From: an uncultured Selenomonadaceae bacterium
GTDB lineage: Bacteria > Bacillota > Negativicutes > Selenomonadales > Selenomonadaceae
Direction: 5' to 3'
Assembly: GCA_905234195.1 (NCBI GenBank)
Contig: CAJOFR010000012.1
Location: forward strand, 1 to 64,000
DNA length: 64,000 nucleotides
Below, one piece after another: positions 42,494 to 53,081 of the stretch. The notes beneath the pieces were generated by a model. It ran no database searches and was not told the origin of the DNA. It was given only the letters and a program-made list of their open reading frames with translations. Every line of letters starts with the position of its first letter. Within the stretch, counting starts at the first letter, position 1. Position numbers and translations under genes: made by a program.

Positions 42494-42873
42494 GTGCCAA
42501 CCATAAATCAGTTAGTTAGAAAAAGTCGTCAGAGCGTTGTTGAAAAATCTACTGCTCCTGCCTTGAAAGAATGCCCGCAAAAACGCGGCGTTTGCACTCG
42601 TGTTTATACGACGACGCCGAAGAAACCGAACTCCGCTCTTCGTAAGGTTGCGCGTGTCCGTTTGACCAATAGTATCGAAGTCACTGCATATATCCCGGGT
42701 ATTGGTCATAATCTGCAAGAACACAGCGTGGTTTTAATTCGCGGAGGTCGTGTTAAGGATCTGCCGGGTGTTCGTTATCACATAATTCGCGGCTCACTCG
42801 ATACCGCAGGCGTGCAAGACCGTAATCAGTCTCGCTCAAAATACGGCGCGAAGAAAGCCAAACCTAAGAAAAA

Positions 42874-42877
<4 letters not shown>
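42494..42877 (+). CDS. rpsL: Ribosomal protein S12
   Basis: 127 residues, small-subunit decoding-centre protein. Seen: [29 protein letters not shown] with the Lys that is wild type at the streptomycin site, and [18 protein letters not shown] start perfectly placed behind AAAGGAGG; the longer in-frame upstream sequence is promoter and leader. First gene of the str operon. rpoB, rpoC and an L7Ae-type gene, which often precede it in Firmicutes, are not here. Its stop is followed at once by heptamer repeats. Confidence 0.98.
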
Positions 42878-43409
<532 letters not shown>

Positions 43410-43500
43410 TTTTTGACACAGAGAATTTTTCAGCGAAGTGCGCAGAGCTGACAATAGCCGAGCGTACAAAGCAGTTTAAAAGATAGGAGAGAAATTCAAA

Positions 43501-45576
43501 GTGTCAAGAGAGTTTTCACTGGAAAAAACTCGTAACATCGGAATCATGGCGCATATCGACGCAGGAAAAACGACGACGACCGAACGAATACTTTTTTATA
43601 CGGGTATCAATCATAAAATCGGCGAAGTGCACGACGGCGCAGCAACAATGGATTGGATGGTACAGGAGCAGGAGCGCGGAATTACAATCACTTCAGCGGC
43701 GACGACTTGTTTCTGGAAAAACCACCGTATCAATATTATCGACACGCCCGGTCACGTTGACTTCACGGTTGAAGTTGAACGTTCGTTGAGAGTTTTGGAC
43801 GGCGCACTTGCGATTTTGACTGCGCGCGGCGGCGTCGAACCGCAAACAGAGACTGTTTGGCGGCAGGCGGAAAGATACAACGTTCCCCGTATGGCTTACG
43901 TCAACAAAATGGATATCACCGGTGCGGATTTTTATCACGTCATTCAGATGATGCGCGACCGCCTCCACACGAACGCCGTAGCTATTCAGCTCCCAATCGG
44001 AGCGGAGGATAGTTTCAAGGGGATTATCGACCTGGTCAAAATGGAAGCGATTGTTTACGAAGACGACTTGGGGAAGGTTGCCGACGAAATCGAAATTCCC
44101 GAAGAGTTTATGGATATGGCGATAGATTATCGCGACAAGTTGCTTGAGGCGTGCGCGGAGCAAGACGATGACTTCATGGAAAAATATCTCGGCGGCGACG
44201 AAGTGACTGTGGACGAAATTAAAGCCGTTATCCGAAAAGCGACGATTGATTGTAAGATGACGCCGGTTACTTGCGGCACGTCCTACAAAAATCGCGGAGT
44301 GCAGCCCTTGCTCGATGCGATTGTTGACTACATGCCCGCGCCGACGGACGTCCCGCCGATTAAAGGCGTCACTCCCGAAGGCGAAGAGGACTTCAGACCG
44401 TCAAGCGACGACGAGCCGTTTTCCGCGCTTGCTTTCAAAATTATGACTGACCCATATGTCGGCAAGCTGGCTTTCTTCAGAGTTTATTCTGGCGTCCTGA
44501 AATCCGGCTCCTACGTCTACAATTCGACGAAGGGCAGGAAGGAACGCATAGGCAGGATTTTGCAGATGCACGCGAATAACCGCACGGAAATTGATACTGT
44601 TTACAGCGGTGACATTGCGGCGGCCGTCGGGCTGAAGGATACGACGACGGGCGATACTCTTTGTGACGAAGGCGCGCAGATTATTCTTGAGTCGATGGAA
44701 TTTCCGGATCCCGTCATTTCAGTTGCCGTCGAACCTTCGACGAAGAACGACCAGGACAAAATGGGAATCGCCTTGCAAAAACTTTCGGAAGAGGATCCAA
44801 CTTTCAAGGTTCGTACCGACGCCGAAACAGGGCAGACAATTATTTCCGGCATGGGCGAACTTCATTTGCAGATTATCGTCGACAGGATGCTACGCGAATT
44901 TAAAGTCGATTGCAAAGTCGGCGAGCCGCAGGTTGCCTACCGCGAAACTATTCGCAAGACCGCGAAAGCTGAAGGAAAATTCGTTCGTCAAAGCGGCGGG
45001 CACGGGCAATACGGTCATTGTTGGCTGGAGATTTTCCCGAACGAAGTCGGTAAAGGTTTCGAGTTTGAAAGTAAAATCGTCGGCGGCGTCATCCCGAAAG
45101 AATATATCAATCCGATTGAAGCGGGCGTCCGTCAGGCTATGGAAAATGGCGTGCTTGCAGGTTACCCAATGGTTGATATTAAAGCGGTCGTCTACGACGG
45201 AAGTTTTCACGAAGTAGACTCAAGCGAGGCGGCGTTCAAAATTGCCGGTTCAATCGCTTTCAAGGCGGCGGCGGAAAAAGCTAAGCCCGTTTTGCTGGAA
45301 CCCTACGTTAAAATCGAAGTCACCGTCCCCGAAAATTATATGGGCGACGTTATCGGAGATTTGAACGCAAGGCGCGGAAGGATTGACGGCATGGAGCCGC
45401 GCAATGGTCTGCAAGTTATTCACGGTTTCGTTCCGCTTTCGGAAATGTTCGGCTATTCCACAGACTTGAGGTCAAAAACTCAAGGGCGCGGCAATTATTC
45501 AATGGAAGTCGCCTATTATGACGAAGTCCCCAAAACTATTGCCGACGCGATTGTTGCGAGAAACAAAGGCGAGTAA
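43501..45576 (+). CDS. fusA: Elongation factor G
   Basis: 691 residues, GTPase that moves tRNAs and message through the ribosome. G-domain motifs are intact: AHIDAGKTT (G1), [11 protein letters not shown] (G2), DTPGHVDFT (G3) and VNKMD (G4). The C-terminal domains IV and V are complete ([20 protein letters not shown]). GTG start behind GATAGGAGAG. Length matches the housekeeping factor, so this is EF-G proper and not a paralog. The stop is followed by heptamer units. Confidence 0.98.
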   Translation: MSREFSLEKTRNIGIMAHIDAGKTTTTERILFYTGINHKIGEVHDGAATMDWMVQEQERGITITSAATTCFWKNHRINIIDTPGHVDFTVEVERSLRVLDGALAILTARGGVEPQTETVWRQAERYNVPRMAYVNKMDITGADFYHVIQMMRDRLHTNAVAIQLPIGAEDSFKGIIDLVKMEAIVYEDDLGKVADEIEIPEEFMDMAIDYRDKLLEACAEQDDDFMEKYLGGDEVTVDEIKAVIRKATIDCKMTPVTCGTSYKNRGVQPLLDAIVDYMPAPTDVPPIKGVTPEGEEDFRPSSDDEPFSALAFKIMTDPYVGKLAFFRVYSGVLKSGSYVYNSTKGRKERIGRILQMHANNRTEIDTVYSGDIAAAVGLKDTTTGDTLCDEGAQIILESMEFPDPVISVAVEPSTKNDQDKMGIALQKLSEEDPTFKVRTDAETGQTIISGMGELHLQIIVDRMLREFKVDCKVGEPQVAYRETIRKTAKAEGKFVRQSGGHGQYGHCWLEIFPNEVGKGFEFESKIVGGVIPKEYINPIEAGVRQAMENGVLAGYPMVDIKAVVYDGSFHEVDSSEAAFKIAGSIAFKAAAEKAKPVLLEPYVKIEVTVPENYMGDVIGDLNARRGRIDGMEPRNGLQVIHGFVPLSEMFGYSTDLRSKTQGRGNYSMEVAYYDEVPKTIADAIVARNKGE

Positions 45577-45609
45577 TTTAGAGATTAGAGGAAGGGAATT
45601 AGGGATTGG
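45577..45609. repeat. Heptamer array after fusA
   Basis: TTTAGAGATTAGAGGAAGGG and GAATTAGGGATTGG follow the fusA stop. Only the G-rich side is seen. Confidence 0.55.
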
Positions 45610-45690
45610 TTTTTCACCGGCACCTTTGCTCTGACTGCTAAATTTGAATATTTTTTGGAGTTTAAACTAAGTTTATAAGGAGTGTTTATT

Positions 45691-46893
45691 TTGGCAAAGC
45701 AGAAATTTGATCGCAGTAAACCCCACGTTAATATCGGTACTATCGGTCACATCGATCACGGCAAAACAACTTTGACGGCGGCTATCACAAAAGTTTTGGC
45801 GGCTAAAGGTTTCGCAAAGTACGAGTCCTACGAAAATATCGACAAGGCTCCGGAAGAACGCGAACGCGGTATCACAATTAACACCGCCCACGTTGAGTAC
45901 GAGACTGAAAAACGCCACTATGCACACGTCGACTGCCCAGGTCACGCTGACTATATCAAAAACATGATCACCGGCGCGGCGCAAATGGACGGCGCGATTC
46001 TTGTCGTTGCTGCTTCTGATGGTCCTATGCCGCAGACTCGTGAGCATATCCTCCTTGCTCGTCAAGTCGGCGTTCCGGCTATCGTTGTCTTCCTCAACAA
46101 AGTTGACCAGGTTGACGACCCCGAACTTTTGGAACTCGTCGAAATGGAAGTCCGCGAACTTTTGAGCAAGTACGAATTCCCGGGCGACGATATTCCCATT
46201 ATTGCCGGCTCTGCTCTCCTCGCTCTTGAAGGCGACAAAGACCAAGAAGCAAAAATTATGGAACTCCTCGACGCTGTCGACGATTATATTCCGACTCCGG
46301 AACGCGATAAAGATAAACCGTTCCTTATGCCGGTTGAAGACGTCTTCACAATCACCGGACGCGGCACGGTTGCTACCGGTCGTGTGGAGCGCGGCGAATT
46401 GAAACTTAACGATCCTGTTGAGATAGTTGGTCTCCGTGACGAGCCGAGAAAAACTGTCGCTACCGGTATCGAAATGTTCCGCAAGTTGCTTGACAGCGCG
46501 GTTGCCGGCGATAACGTTGGTGTCCTCCTTCGCGGCGTAGACCGTAAAGAAATTGAACGCGGTCAGGTTCTTGCGAAACCCGGCACAATTCATCCGCACA
46601 CGAAGTTCAAGGCTCAAGTTTACGTCCTTACCAAAGACGAAGGCGGCCGCCATACTCCGTTCTTCGCTAACTATCGCCCGCAGTTCTATTTCCGTACAAC
46701 TGACGTCACCGGCGTAGTCGGCAACTTGAAAGATACAAACGGCAACGCCGCTGAAATGTGCATGCCCGGCGATCACATTGAAATGGACGTTGAACTTATT
46801 ACCCCGATTGCTATTGAAAAAGGCTTGCTCTTTGCTATTCGCGAAGGCGGTCACACTGTCGGTTCGGGTCGTGTTATCGAAATCAACGAGTAA
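45691..46893 (+). CDS. tuf: Elongation factor Tu
   Basis: 400 residues, delivers aminoacyl-tRNA to the ribosome. Motifs: [32 protein letters not shown], and NKVDQVDD. Start is the TTG at 45691 behind AAGGAGTG, giving the usual [16 protein letters not shown]; the frame three codons upstream is not needed. Codon use is strongly biased to GGT, CGT and CTC types, as expected for a very highly expressed gene. A long antisense frame exists but reflects this bias. Last gene of the str operon here. Confidence 0.98.
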   Translation: MAKQKFDRSKPHVNIGTIGHIDHGKTTLTAAITKVLAAKGFAKYESYENIDKAPEERERGITINTAHVEYETEKRHYAHVDCPGHADYIKNMITGAAQMDGAILVVAASDGPMPQTREHILLARQVGVPAIVVFLNKVDQVDDPELLELVEMEVRELLSKYEFPGDDIPIIAGSALLALEGDKDQEAKIMELLDAVDDYIPTPERDKDKPFLMPVEDVFTITGRGTVATGRVERGELKLNDPVEIVGLRDEPRKTVATGIEMFRKLLDSAVAGDNVGVLLRGVDRKEIERGQVLAKPGTIHPHTKFKAQVYVLTKDEGGRHTPFFANYRPQFYFRTTDVTGVVGNLKDTNGNAAEMCMPGDHIEMDVELITPIAIEKGLLFAIREGGHTVGSGRVIEINE

Positions 46894-46924
46894 TTTTACT
46901 GTCGATTGAAAATTTTTAGGAAGC

Positions 46925-47070
46925 AGGGACTTAGTTAGGGATAAGTGACAAGGGATAAGTGGCAAGGGATAAGCGGCAAAGGATAAGGGATAAATTTCCT
47001 CTTAGTCCTTCCCTCTTAACCCTTTCCCCTTGACCCTTTCCTCTTAATCCTAACCACTAGTTCCTCTTCC
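46925..47070. repeat. Longest heptamer array pair, between tuf and rpsJ
   Basis: G-rich units from 46925 to 46993 in strict 7-base register (GGATAAG, TGACAAG, GGATAAG, TGGCAAG, GGATAAG, CGGCAAA, GGATAAG, GGATAAA) are followed after two or three bases by C-rich units to 47070 (CTTAGTC, CTTCCCT, CTTAACC, CTTTCCC, CTTGACC, CTTTCCT, CTTAATC, CTAACCA). It fills most of the 279-base gap between the str and S10 operons, where no gene or confident promoter is seen. Confidence 0.9.
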
Positions 47071-47172
47071 TAAATTTTTGCTGTTAATTGGCAGATTGCT
47101 TGGCGAAATTCGGCAATTCGTTTCGTCAAGGGAACTGCCGATAAAAAAACTTCCAAAGAGGAGGAAAATAAA

Positions 47173-47493
47173 TTGCCACAAAAACCACAGAAGAAAAAAC
47201 TTCGTATCCGTCTGAAGGCTTATGACCATAAGTCTTTGGATCAGAGCGCGGCAAAGATTGTGGAGACCGCCCGCAAAAACGGCGCAATGGTTTCCGGTCC
47301 CGTGCCGCTGCCCACAGAAAAAAATGTCTATACGATTCTGCGCTCGCCGCACGTCAACAAGGATTCGCGCGAACAATTCGAGATGAGAACTCACAAACGC
47401 CTTATCGATATTATTCAGCCGAACCAAAAGGCAATAGACGCCCTTTTGCGCCTTGACCTTCCTGCCGGTGTTGACATCGTTATTAAGCTTTAA
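47173..47493 (+). CDS. rpsJ: Ribosomal protein S10
   Basis: 106 residues, small-subunit head protein that also serves as NusE in antitermination. Seen: [41 protein letters not shown] and the end [11 protein letters not shown] start with GAGGAGG 8 bases upstream. A short extra N-terminus (PQKPQKKK) precedes the core. First gene of the S10 operon; the preceding gap holds the longest heptamer repeat pair. Confidence 0.98.
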   Translation: MPQKPQKKKLRIRLKAYDHKSLDQSAAKIVETARKNGAMVSGPVPLPTEKNVYTILRSPHVNKDSREQFEMRTHKRLIDIIQPNQKAIDALLRLDLPAGVDIVIKL

Positions 47494-47511
47494 GGGCGGG
47501 AGGTGTAGATA

Positions 47512-48162
47512 TTGGCAAAAACAATTTTGGGTATCAAATTGGGCATGACGCAAATTTTTACCGAAGACGGCAAAGTTATTCCGGTGACTGTTATCGAAAG
47601 CGGCAAAAATGTTGTGCTCCGCAACAAGACCGTCGATACCGACGGCTATAACAGCGTTCAGCTCGGCTTCGGCGAAATTAAAGAGAACAAAGTTAATAAG
47701 CCTATGGCGGGGCAGTTCAAAAAGTTTGGCGTAAATCCCGTGAAATTTATCCGCGAAGTTCGTCTCGATTCTGAATCTGAATACAAAGTCGGTGACGTTA
47801 TCGGCGTCGATATTTTTGCGGCGGGAGATCTCGTTGACGTCGTCGGCACTTCCAAAGGCAAGGGTTTCGCCGGAACTATCAAGCGTCACCATTTCGCAAG
47901 AGGTCCTATGGGTCACGGCTCGAAGTCTCACCGCGAACCAGGCTCCACCGGCGCAATGCTTTCCGGTCCCGGCGGTCGCGTCATTAAAGGCAAAAAGTTG
48001 CCCGGTCGTATGGGCGGCGTGCGTACCACCATTCAGCGTCTTTCCGTTGTCAAAGTTGACGTCGACAGAAATTTGCTTTTAATTAAAGGCGCGGTACCCG
48101 GTCCGAAAAAAGGATTCGTCGTCGTAAGAGAAACGGTTAAACCTGCTAAAAAGAAAAATTAA
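47512..48162 (+). CDS. rplC: Ribosomal protein L3
   Basis: 216 residues, one of the first assembly proteins of the large subunit, near the peptidyl-transferase centre. Seen: GIKLGMTQIFTEDGKVIPVTV, GKGFAGTIKRHHFARGPMGHGSK and GRMGGVRTTIQRL. The Gln/Gly loop region that is methylated in some species is conserved. TTG start behind GGGAGGTG, 18 bases after rpsJ. Confidence 0.98.
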   Translation: MAKTILGIKLGMTQIFTEDGKVIPVTVIESGKNVVLRNKTVDTDGYNSVQLGFGEIKENKVNKPMAGQFKKFGVNPVKFIREVRLDSESEYKVGDVIGVDIFAAGDLVDVVGTSKGKGFAGTIKRHHFARGPMGHGSKSHREPGSTGAMLSGPGGRVIKGKKLPGRMGGVRTTIQRLSVVKVDVDRNLLLIKGAVPGPKKGFVVVRETVKPAKKKN

Positions 48163-48180
48163 TGAAAGGAGGAAAGGGCA

Positions 48181-48807
48181 TTGCCTACTTTATCGGTATA
48201 CAATATGACGAATGAGAAAGTCGGCGATATTGAACTCAGCGCGGAAATTTTCGACGTGGAAATTAACGAAGGATTAGTTCATCAAGCCGTGATTATGCAG
48301 CTGGCGTCTCGTCGTCTCGGAACTCATCAAACTAAAACGCGCGGTATGGTTCGCGGCGGCGGTCGCAAACCTTGGCGTCAAAAGGGCACGGGTCGCGCGC
48401 GCGCAGGTACTCGCAGAAGTCCTCTTTGGCGCGGCGGCGGTACGATTTTTGGACCGCACCCCCGCTCCTACACCTTCACGATGCCTAGAAAACAGCGTCG
48501 TCTTGCTTTGAAATGCGTGCTCACTGACAAAGTTAAGAATGAAAATCTCGTCGTGCTGGACGATTTGAATTTCGACGCGCCGAAGACAAAAGACTTTGTT
48601 GCTTTCCAAAAAACTTTCGGCGTTGATAAATCGAAGGCTCTCTTCATTACAAAGGAGCTCGTGGAAAATGTCGTGCTCTCTTCAAATAATTTGCAGAACG
48701 CAAAGACAATCAGCGCGATTCAACTCAACGTCTTTGATATTTTGAACAGCGAAAAAGTTTTCGTGACAAAAGAGGCCGTCGAAAAAATTGAGGAGGTGTA
48801 CGCTTGA
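48181..48807 (+). CDS. rplD: Ribosomal protein L4
   Basis: 208 residues, lines the peptide exit tunnel. The tunnel loop is intact ([20 protein letters not shown], then [15 protein letters not shown]), the region where macrolide-resistance changes occur. In some bacteria L4 also represses its own operon through the leader; whether that holds here is unknown. TTG start behind AAAGGAGG. The TGA overlaps the start of rplW. Confidence 0.98.
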   Translation: MPTLSVYNMTNEKVGDIELSAEIFDVEINEGLVHQAVIMQLASRRLGTHQTKTRGMVRGGGRKPWRQKGTGRARAGTRRSPLWRGGGTIFGPHPRSYTFTMPRKQRRLALKCVLTDKVKNENLVVLDDLNFDAPKTKDFVAFQKTFGVDKSKALFITKELVENVVLSSNNLQNAKTISAIQLNVFDILNSEKVFVTKEAVEKIEEVYA

Positions 48808-49088
48808 TGGAAGCGAGAGATATTTTGATTCGCCCGATGATTACCGAGCGCACAACCGACTTGATGGCGGAAGGCAAATACGTTTTCATTGTCGATAAGC
48901 GCGCAAATAAAATTCAAATTGCTGACGCCGTGAAAGAGGTCTTCGACGTAAAAGTTGAGGACGTCAACACCGTCAACGTCAAGGCGAAAGTCAAACGCAG
49001 AGGTCGTAACGTCGGCAAGCGCGCGGCTTACAAAAAGGCGATTGTCAAATTGGCGGCGGGAGAAACTATCGAATTCTTCACCGTTTGA
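48807..49088 (+). CDS. rplW: Ribosomal protein L23
   Basis: 93 residues, located at the tunnel exit where trigger factor and signal recognition particle dock. Seen: [38 protein letters not shown] and a loop with [16 protein letters not shown] use the ATG at 48807, whose A is the last base of the rplD stop (TTGATG); the TTG at 48804 is in the same frame and also possible. GAGGAGG lies upstream. Confidence 0.97.
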   Translation: MEARDILIRPMITERTTDLMAEGKYVFIVDKRANKIQIADAVKEVFDVKVEDVNTVNVKAKVKRRGRNVGKRAAYKKAIVKLAAGETIEFFTV

Positions 49089-49121
49089 TTTTAATCGGAT
49101 GCTCTTTGGAGATTTTGCGCC

Positions 49122-49313
49122 ATGATAAAAGTTATCCTGATGTTCGTTTTCGGCAATGCCCTTTGGGATAAATTGGTGGAGTTCTTCGGCTCCACTGAAG
49201 ACGTCATCTTCGCGGCGATTGTGTTGGTCGCGCTGATTGTCGTCGTGAAATTTTTCAAGCAGATTGTCGGATTGGCGGTTGTAATTTTTATCTTGTGGAT
49301 GCTGTTTCACTGA
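49122..49313 (+). CDS. Small membrane protein inserted in the S10 operon
   Basis: 63 residues, beginning [20 protein letters not shown], then [22 protein letters not shown] and [20 protein letters not shown]: probably two membrane helices with a short Lys-rich turn. I know no family for it. It lies on the coding strand between rplW (33 bases before) and rplB (47 bases after), with TTTGGAG 10 bases before the ATG, so it is cotranscribed with ribosomal genes. In the standard S10 operon L23 is followed directly by L2. Possible roles include ribosome or translocon docking at the membrane, but this is only suggested by position next to the tunnel-exit protein gene. Confidence 0.7.
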   Translation: MIKVILMFVFGNALWDKLVEFFGSTEDVIFAAIVLVALIVVVKFFKQIVGLAVVIFILWMLFH

Positions 49314-49360
49314 CGCAGAAATTTTCGTTGGTTACCAAAATAAAAAAAGGAGGTCAAATA

Positions 49361-50185
49361 GTGGGAATAAAATCTTTTAAGCCGTATTCTGCCGGACGTC
49401 GTTTTATGACGGTCTCGACTTTTGAAGAGATAACGACAGACAAGCCGGAAAAATCTTTGCTCGCGCCGCTGAAAAGTCACGGCGGACGCAACCAGCAGGG
49501 AAAATTAACGGTGCGGCATCAAGGCGGCGGACATAAACGCCGCTACAGAATTATCGATTTCAAACGCAACAAAGACGGTATCCCCGCAAAAGTTGCCACG
49601 ATTGAATACGATCCTAACCGTAGCGCACGCATTGCGCTCCTTCATTACGTCGACGGGGAAAAGCGTTACATTATCGCGCCGAACGGTCTTAAAGTCGGCG
49701 ATAAAGTTGAGTCGGGGGCGGAGGCCGATATTAAAATCGGAAACGCTCTGCCGCTGAAAAATATTCCCGTCGGTACTCTGATCCATAATATCGAAATGAA
49801 AATCGGCAAGGGCGGGCAGCTCGTTCGCAGTGCCGGTACCGCCGCGCAGCTCATGGCTAAAGAGGGAAATTACGCGACGATTAGAATGCCGTCCGGTGAA
49901 GTTCGCAAAGTCCACATTAATTGCCGCGCAACAATCGGGCAGGTTGGCAACCTCGACCACGAAAATATTACCATTGGTAAAGCCGGTCGCTCTCGTTGGC
50001 TTGGCGTTCGTCCTGCTAACCGCGGCGTCGTCATGAATCCTGTCGACCATCCGCATGGCGGCGGTGAAGGTCGCAGTCCTGTCGGGCGCAAGCATCCTGT
50101 CACGAAGTGGGGCAAATGCGCTATGGGTGCTAAGACTCGCCGCAAGAAGGCTTCCGATAAACTTATCGTGCGTCGCCGCAAGTAA
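49361..50185 (+). CDS. rplB: Ribosomal protein L2
   Basis: 274 residues, conserved large-subunit protein near the peptidyl-transferase centre and inter-subunit bridge. Seen: [40 protein letters not shown], and the C-terminal [15 protein letters not shown] with the conserved His. GTG start at 49361 behind AAAGGAGGT; the longer frame starting at 49295 overlaps the small membrane protein gene and lacks homology at its start. Confidence 0.98.
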   Translation: MGIKSFKPYSAGRRFMTVSTFEEITTDKPEKSLLAPLKSHGGRNQQGKLTVRHQGGGHKRRYRIIDFKRNKDGIPAKVATIEYDPNRSARIALLHYVDGEKRYIIAPNGLKVGDKVESGAEADIKIGNALPLKNIPVGTLIHNIEMKIGKGGQLVRSAGTAAQLMAKEGNYATIRMPSGEVRKVHINCRATIGQVGNLDHENITIGKAGRSRWLGVRPANRGVVMNPVDHPHGGGEGRSPVGRKHPVTKWGKCAMGAKTRRKKASDKLIVRRRK

Positions 50186-50207
50186 TTGACGAAGGGAGGA
50201 TTTAAAA

Positions 50208-50489
50208 TTGTCAAGGTCTGTAAAAAAAGGACCGTTCGTGCAAGAAAAACTTTTGAAAAAAATTGAGGCTCTCAACGCCGCTAACGATAAAAAAGTTGTC
50301 CGCACGTGGTCGCGCAGTTCAACAATTCTTCCTGCGTTCATTACTCACACTATCGCTGTTCACGACGGCAGAAAACATGTTCCCGTTTACATTACTGAAG
50401 ATATGGTCGGACACAAGCTCGGTGAATTCGCTCCGACGAGAACTTTTAAAGGTCACGCCGGCGAAGAACGCAAAACTAAATTGAAGTAA
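50208..50489 (+). CDS. rpsS: Ribosomal protein S19
   Basis: 93 residues, small-subunit head protein contacting S13. Seen: [40 protein letters not shown] and [20 protein letters not shown] start behind GGGAGGAT. The stop TAA runs straight into a heptamer repeat array, which separates it from rplV by 79 bases inside the operon. Confidence 0.98.
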   Translation: MSRSVKKGPFVQEKLLKKIEALNAANDKKVVRTWSRSSTILPAFITHTIAVHDGRKHVPVYITEDMVGHKLGEFAPTRTFKGHAGEERKTKLK

Positions 50490-50551
50490 CTAGGGATTAG
50501 AGATTAGTGGATAGAGATTAGCGGTTAGGAGTTTTTCTCTAGCCACTAAAA
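50489..50551. repeat. Heptamer array between rpsS and rplV
   Basis: TAG recurs every 7 bases in the units TAGGGAT, TAGAGAT, TAGTGGA, TAGAGAT, TAGCGGT (50491-50529), then a short C-rich side CTCTAGC-CACTAAA (50536-50551). The array lies inside the transcribed S10 operon. Confidence 0.8.
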
Positions 50552-50568
50552 AGGAAGGAGGTTTTTTC

Positions 50569-50916
50569 GTGGCACAAGAAGTTAAAGCCGTCGCTAAGTA
50601 CGTGAGAATCGCCCCGCGTAAAGTTCGTGTGGTCATGGATTTGATTCGCGGAAAAAATATCGCCGACGCTTTCGCTATTTTGAAGTTCACGCCTAAACGC
50701 GGCGCGGGCTTGATTGACAAAGTGCTTAGATCTGCTGTTGCAAACGCCGAAAATAATTTCGACATGGACACCGATAATTTGTACGTCTCGAAATGTTTCG
50801 TGGATCAAGGTCCTACACTCAAGAGGATTCATCCGCGCAGTCGCGGGCAGGCGTTCAGCATTTTGAAACACACGTCTCATATCACCGTTATTGTTTCGGA
50901 AAAAGAATCAGAATAA
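50569..50916 (+). CDS. rplV: Ribosomal protein L22
   Basis: 115 residues, exit-tunnel protein. Seen: [40 protein letters not shown], and the tunnel hairpin around [17 protein letters not shown] start behind AAGGAGG. It follows a heptamer array and precedes rpsC by 18 bases. Confidence 0.98.
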   Translation: MAQEVKAVAKYVRIAPRKVRVVMDLIRGKNIADAFAILKFTPKRGAGLIDKVLRSAVANAENNFDMDTDNLYVSKCFVDQGPTLKRIHPRSRGQAFSILKHTSHITVIVSEKESE

Positions 50917-50934
50917 ATAAAGGAGGGTTAAAGC

Positions 50935-51636
50935 TTGGGTCAGAAGGTACATCCACACGGGATACGCCTCGGCATTGTCAAGACATGGGATGCCAAATGG
51001 TACGCCGATAAAGATTTTGCTAAAAATCTGCACGAAGATATTAAAATTCGTTCGGAACTCAAAAAGGAACTCAAAAAACAGCTGATTCAGCCGGGCGTCT
51101 CGCGCATTGAAATTGAAAGGTCTAAAAACCGTCTCAAGCTCACGATTCACACCGCAAAACCCGGTATGGTTATCGGACGCGGCGGCGCGGGTATTGAACA
51201 GATAAAGGAACAGCTGAAAAAATATACCGATAAACGCTTGGACATTAACATTATGGAGATTCGCCAGCCCGATATGGACGCGACACTTGTTGCGGAAAAT
51301 ATCGCGGCGCAACTCGAACGCCGTATCGCCTTCCGCCGCGCAATGAAACAGGCGGTCGGTCGCACTATGCGTCTCGGCGCAAAAGGTATCAAGATTATGT
51401 GCAGCGGTCGTCTCGGCGGCGCGGAAATTGCCCGCTCCGAATCCTATCGCGAAGGCAGTATTCCCTTGCACACTCTTCGCGCGGATATTGATTACGGGTT
51501 CGCGGAAGCAAACACGACTTACGGGCGCATTGGTATCAAGGTTTGGATTTTCAAGGGCGAAATTCTTCCCGAAAAGAAGAGCAAGGATATTCAGCCGGTT
51601 CCGGTTCCGCAGATTGAAGAGGGGGGTGACGAGTAA
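50935..51636 (+). CDS. rpsC: Ribosomal protein S3
   Basis: 233 residues, at the message entry channel. Seen: [20 protein letters not shown], a KH domain with the loop [15 protein letters not shown], and the C-terminal [18 protein letters not shown] Pro/Glu tail follows. TTG start behind GGAGGG. The TAA shares its last A with the rplP ATG. Confidence 0.98.
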   Translation: MGQKVHPHGIRLGIVKTWDAKWYADKDFAKNLHEDIKIRSELKKELKKQLIQPGVSRIEIERSKNRLKLTIHTAKPGMVIGRGGAGIEQIKEQLKKYTDKRLDINIMEIRQPDMDATLVAENIAAQLERRIAFRRAMKQAVGRTMRLGAKGIKIMCSGRLGGAEIARSESYREGSIPLHTLRADIDYGFAEANTTYGRIGIKVWIFKGEILPEKKSKDIQPVPVPQIEEGGDE

Positions 51637-52187
51637 TGTTAATGCCGAAAAGAGTTAAGTACCGCAAGCAGTTTCGCGGCAGAATGAAGGGCAAAGCAAA
51701 CAGCGGTAACAAAGTTGCTCACGGGCAGTATGGTCTCGTCGCACTTGAACCCGCTTGGATAACTAATCGTCAGATCGAGGCGGCGCGTATCGCAATGACA
51801 CGTTACATTCGTCGTGGCGGTCAAGTCTGGATTAAAATTTTCCCCGATAAGCCCGTAACGGCAAAGCCCGCTGAAACTCGTATGGGTAGCGGCAAAGGCT
51901 CGCCGGAATATTGGGTTGCAGTCGTCAGGCCCGGTCGTGTCCTCTTCGAGATGGCAGGCGTCCCGCGCGAAGTCGCGGCAGAGGCAATGCGCCTCGCAGG
52001 GCATAAGCTCCCGATTAAGACGAAGTTTATCGAAAACGAAGGTCAGGGCGATGTTTACGTTCCTGTTGTCAACGAAACTTTGGCCGACGCGAAAAAAGCG
52101 GCACATGCTGCGGCGGTAGAGGAAGCTAAGGAAGCGGCGGAAGAGGCTGAAAAAGCTGAAAAAGGCGGTGAAGCAAGTGAAAGTTAA
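51636..52187 (+). CDS. rplP: Ribosomal protein L16 with extended acidic tail
   Basis: 183 residues. The first 140 are normal L16 ([60 protein letters not shown]), which helps seat tRNA at the A site. The last 35-40 residues ([20 protein letters not shown] and beyond) are an Ala/Glu/Lys helix that typical L16 (about 137-144 residues) lacks. The gene for L29 starts inside this tail-coding stretch. ATG overlaps the rpsC stop by one base. Confidence 0.97.
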   Translation: MLMPKRVKYRKQFRGRMKGKANSGNKVAHGQYGLVALEPAWITNRQIEAARIAMTRYIRRGGQVWIKIFPDKPVTAKPAETRMGSGKGSPEYWVAVVRPGRVLFEMAGVPREVAAEAMRLAGHKLPIKTKFIENEGQGDVYVPVVNETLADAKKAAHAAAVEEAKEAAEEAEKAEKGGEASES

Positions 52188-52377
52188 TGAAATTCGCGAC
52201 ATGAGCGCGGACGAACAGGCGCAAAAGCTTCAGTCCTTGAAGGAAGAACTCTTTAACCTTCGCTTTCAGCACGCCACAGGTCAGCTGGAAAATCCCATGC
52301 GCATTCGCGACGTAAAAAAGTCTATCGCGCAGGTCAAAACTATTCAGCGCGAACGTGAACTCGGTATCCGTCAGTAA
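52177..52377 (+). CDS. rpmC: Ribosomal protein L29
   Basis: 66 residues, two-helix protein at the tunnel exit. Seen: [39 protein letters not shown] and [11 protein letters not shown] use the GTG at 52177, which gives the usual VKVNEI start with a GGCGGTG site; a GTG at 52168 is possible. It overlaps the 3' end of rplP by 11 bases in another frame. Confidence 0.95.
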   Translation: MKVNEIRDMSADEQAQKLQSLKEELFNLRFQHATGQLENPMRIRDVKKSIAQVKTIQRERELGIRQ

Positions 52378-52407
52378 TTTTTGCGTCGATTTGAAAGGAG
52401 GGGCATC

Positions 52408-52674
52408 GTGAGCGAAGAGAAGAAACGCAACGAGCGCAAGGTTCGCGCGGGAAAAGTTGTCAGCGATAAAATGCAGAAAACTATCGTCGTGGCGATTGAG
52501 GAGCTCGTTCAACATAAACTTTATAAAAAATCCGTTAAGCGTACAGTAAAATTCAAGGCACATGATGAAAACGAAGAGGCGCACGTCGGTGACAGAGTTT
52601 CTATCATGGAAACCCGCCCGCTTTCTAAGGAAAAGCGTTGGCGTCTCGTGAAGGTTCTTGAAAAGGCAAAGTAA
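52408..52674 (+). CDS. rpsQ: Ribosomal protein S17
   Basis: 88 residues, early assembly protein of the small subunit. Seen: [39 protein letters not shown] and [23 protein letters not shown] start at 52408 behind AAAGGAGG; the nine residues of frame before it are intergenic. Confidence 0.98.
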   Translation: MSEEKKRNERKVRAGKVVSDKMQKTIVVAIEELVQHKLYKKSVKRTVKFKAHDENEEAHVGDRVSIMETRPLSKEKRWRLVKVLEKAK

Positions 52675-52695
52675 TTTCGGAAAGGAGGATAAAAG

Positions 52696-53064
52696 TTGAT
52701 TCAACAGCAAACTATGCTGAACGTCGCCGACAACACCGGCGCGAAAGATATTATGTGCATACGAGTTTTGGGCGGGTCTTTTCGCCGCTACGCAAATATC
52801 GGTGACATTGTCGTCGCGTCCGTGAAATCTGCCGCGCCCGGCGGTCAGGTAAAAAAAGGTGACGTTGTTAAAGCGGTCGTCGTTCGCAGCCGCAAGGGTC
52901 TTCGTCGTCCGGATGGATCTTACATTCGCTTTGACGAAAATGCAGCCGTGCTTATCAAGGAGGACAAAACTCCTCGCGGCACTCGTATTTTTGGACCTGT
53001 TGCCCGCGAACTGCGCGAAAAAGATTTCATGAAGATTATTTCTCTTGCACCGGAAGTTTTGTAA
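52696..53064 (+). CDS. rplN: Ribosomal protein L14
   Basis: 122 residues, exact family length. It sits at the subunit interface and binds the silencing factor RsfS in other bacteria. Seen: [40 protein letters not shown] and [17 protein letters not shown] start behind AAAGGAGG. First gene of the spc operon in the classical scheme; no separate promoter is seen. Confidence 0.98.
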   Translation: MIQQQTMLNVADNTGAKDIMCIRVLGGSFRRYANIGDIVVASVKSAAPGGQVKKGDVVKAVVVRSRKGLRRPDGSYIRFDENAAVLIKEDKTPRGTRIFGPVARELREKDFMKIISLAPEVL

Positions 53065-53081
53065 GAGGGGAGGGTGTCGAG

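Noticed and set aside
45673-46965. Long minus-strand reading frame opposite tuf (430 residues)
   Set aside because: It is antisense to EF-Tu and results from the strong codon bias of tuf; no ribosome site and no recognisable protein features. The same applies to long antisense frames opposite fusA, rplN-rpsQ and rplE.
46925-47070. Heptamer arrays as a CRISPR array
   Set aside because: The units are 7 bases with no spacers, no constant repeat of 23-40 bases and no cas genes nearby.
49295-49360. Upstream extension of L2
   Set aside because: The longer frame overlaps the small membrane protein gene; L2 begins with GIKSFKPYS at the GTG behind AAAGGAGGT.
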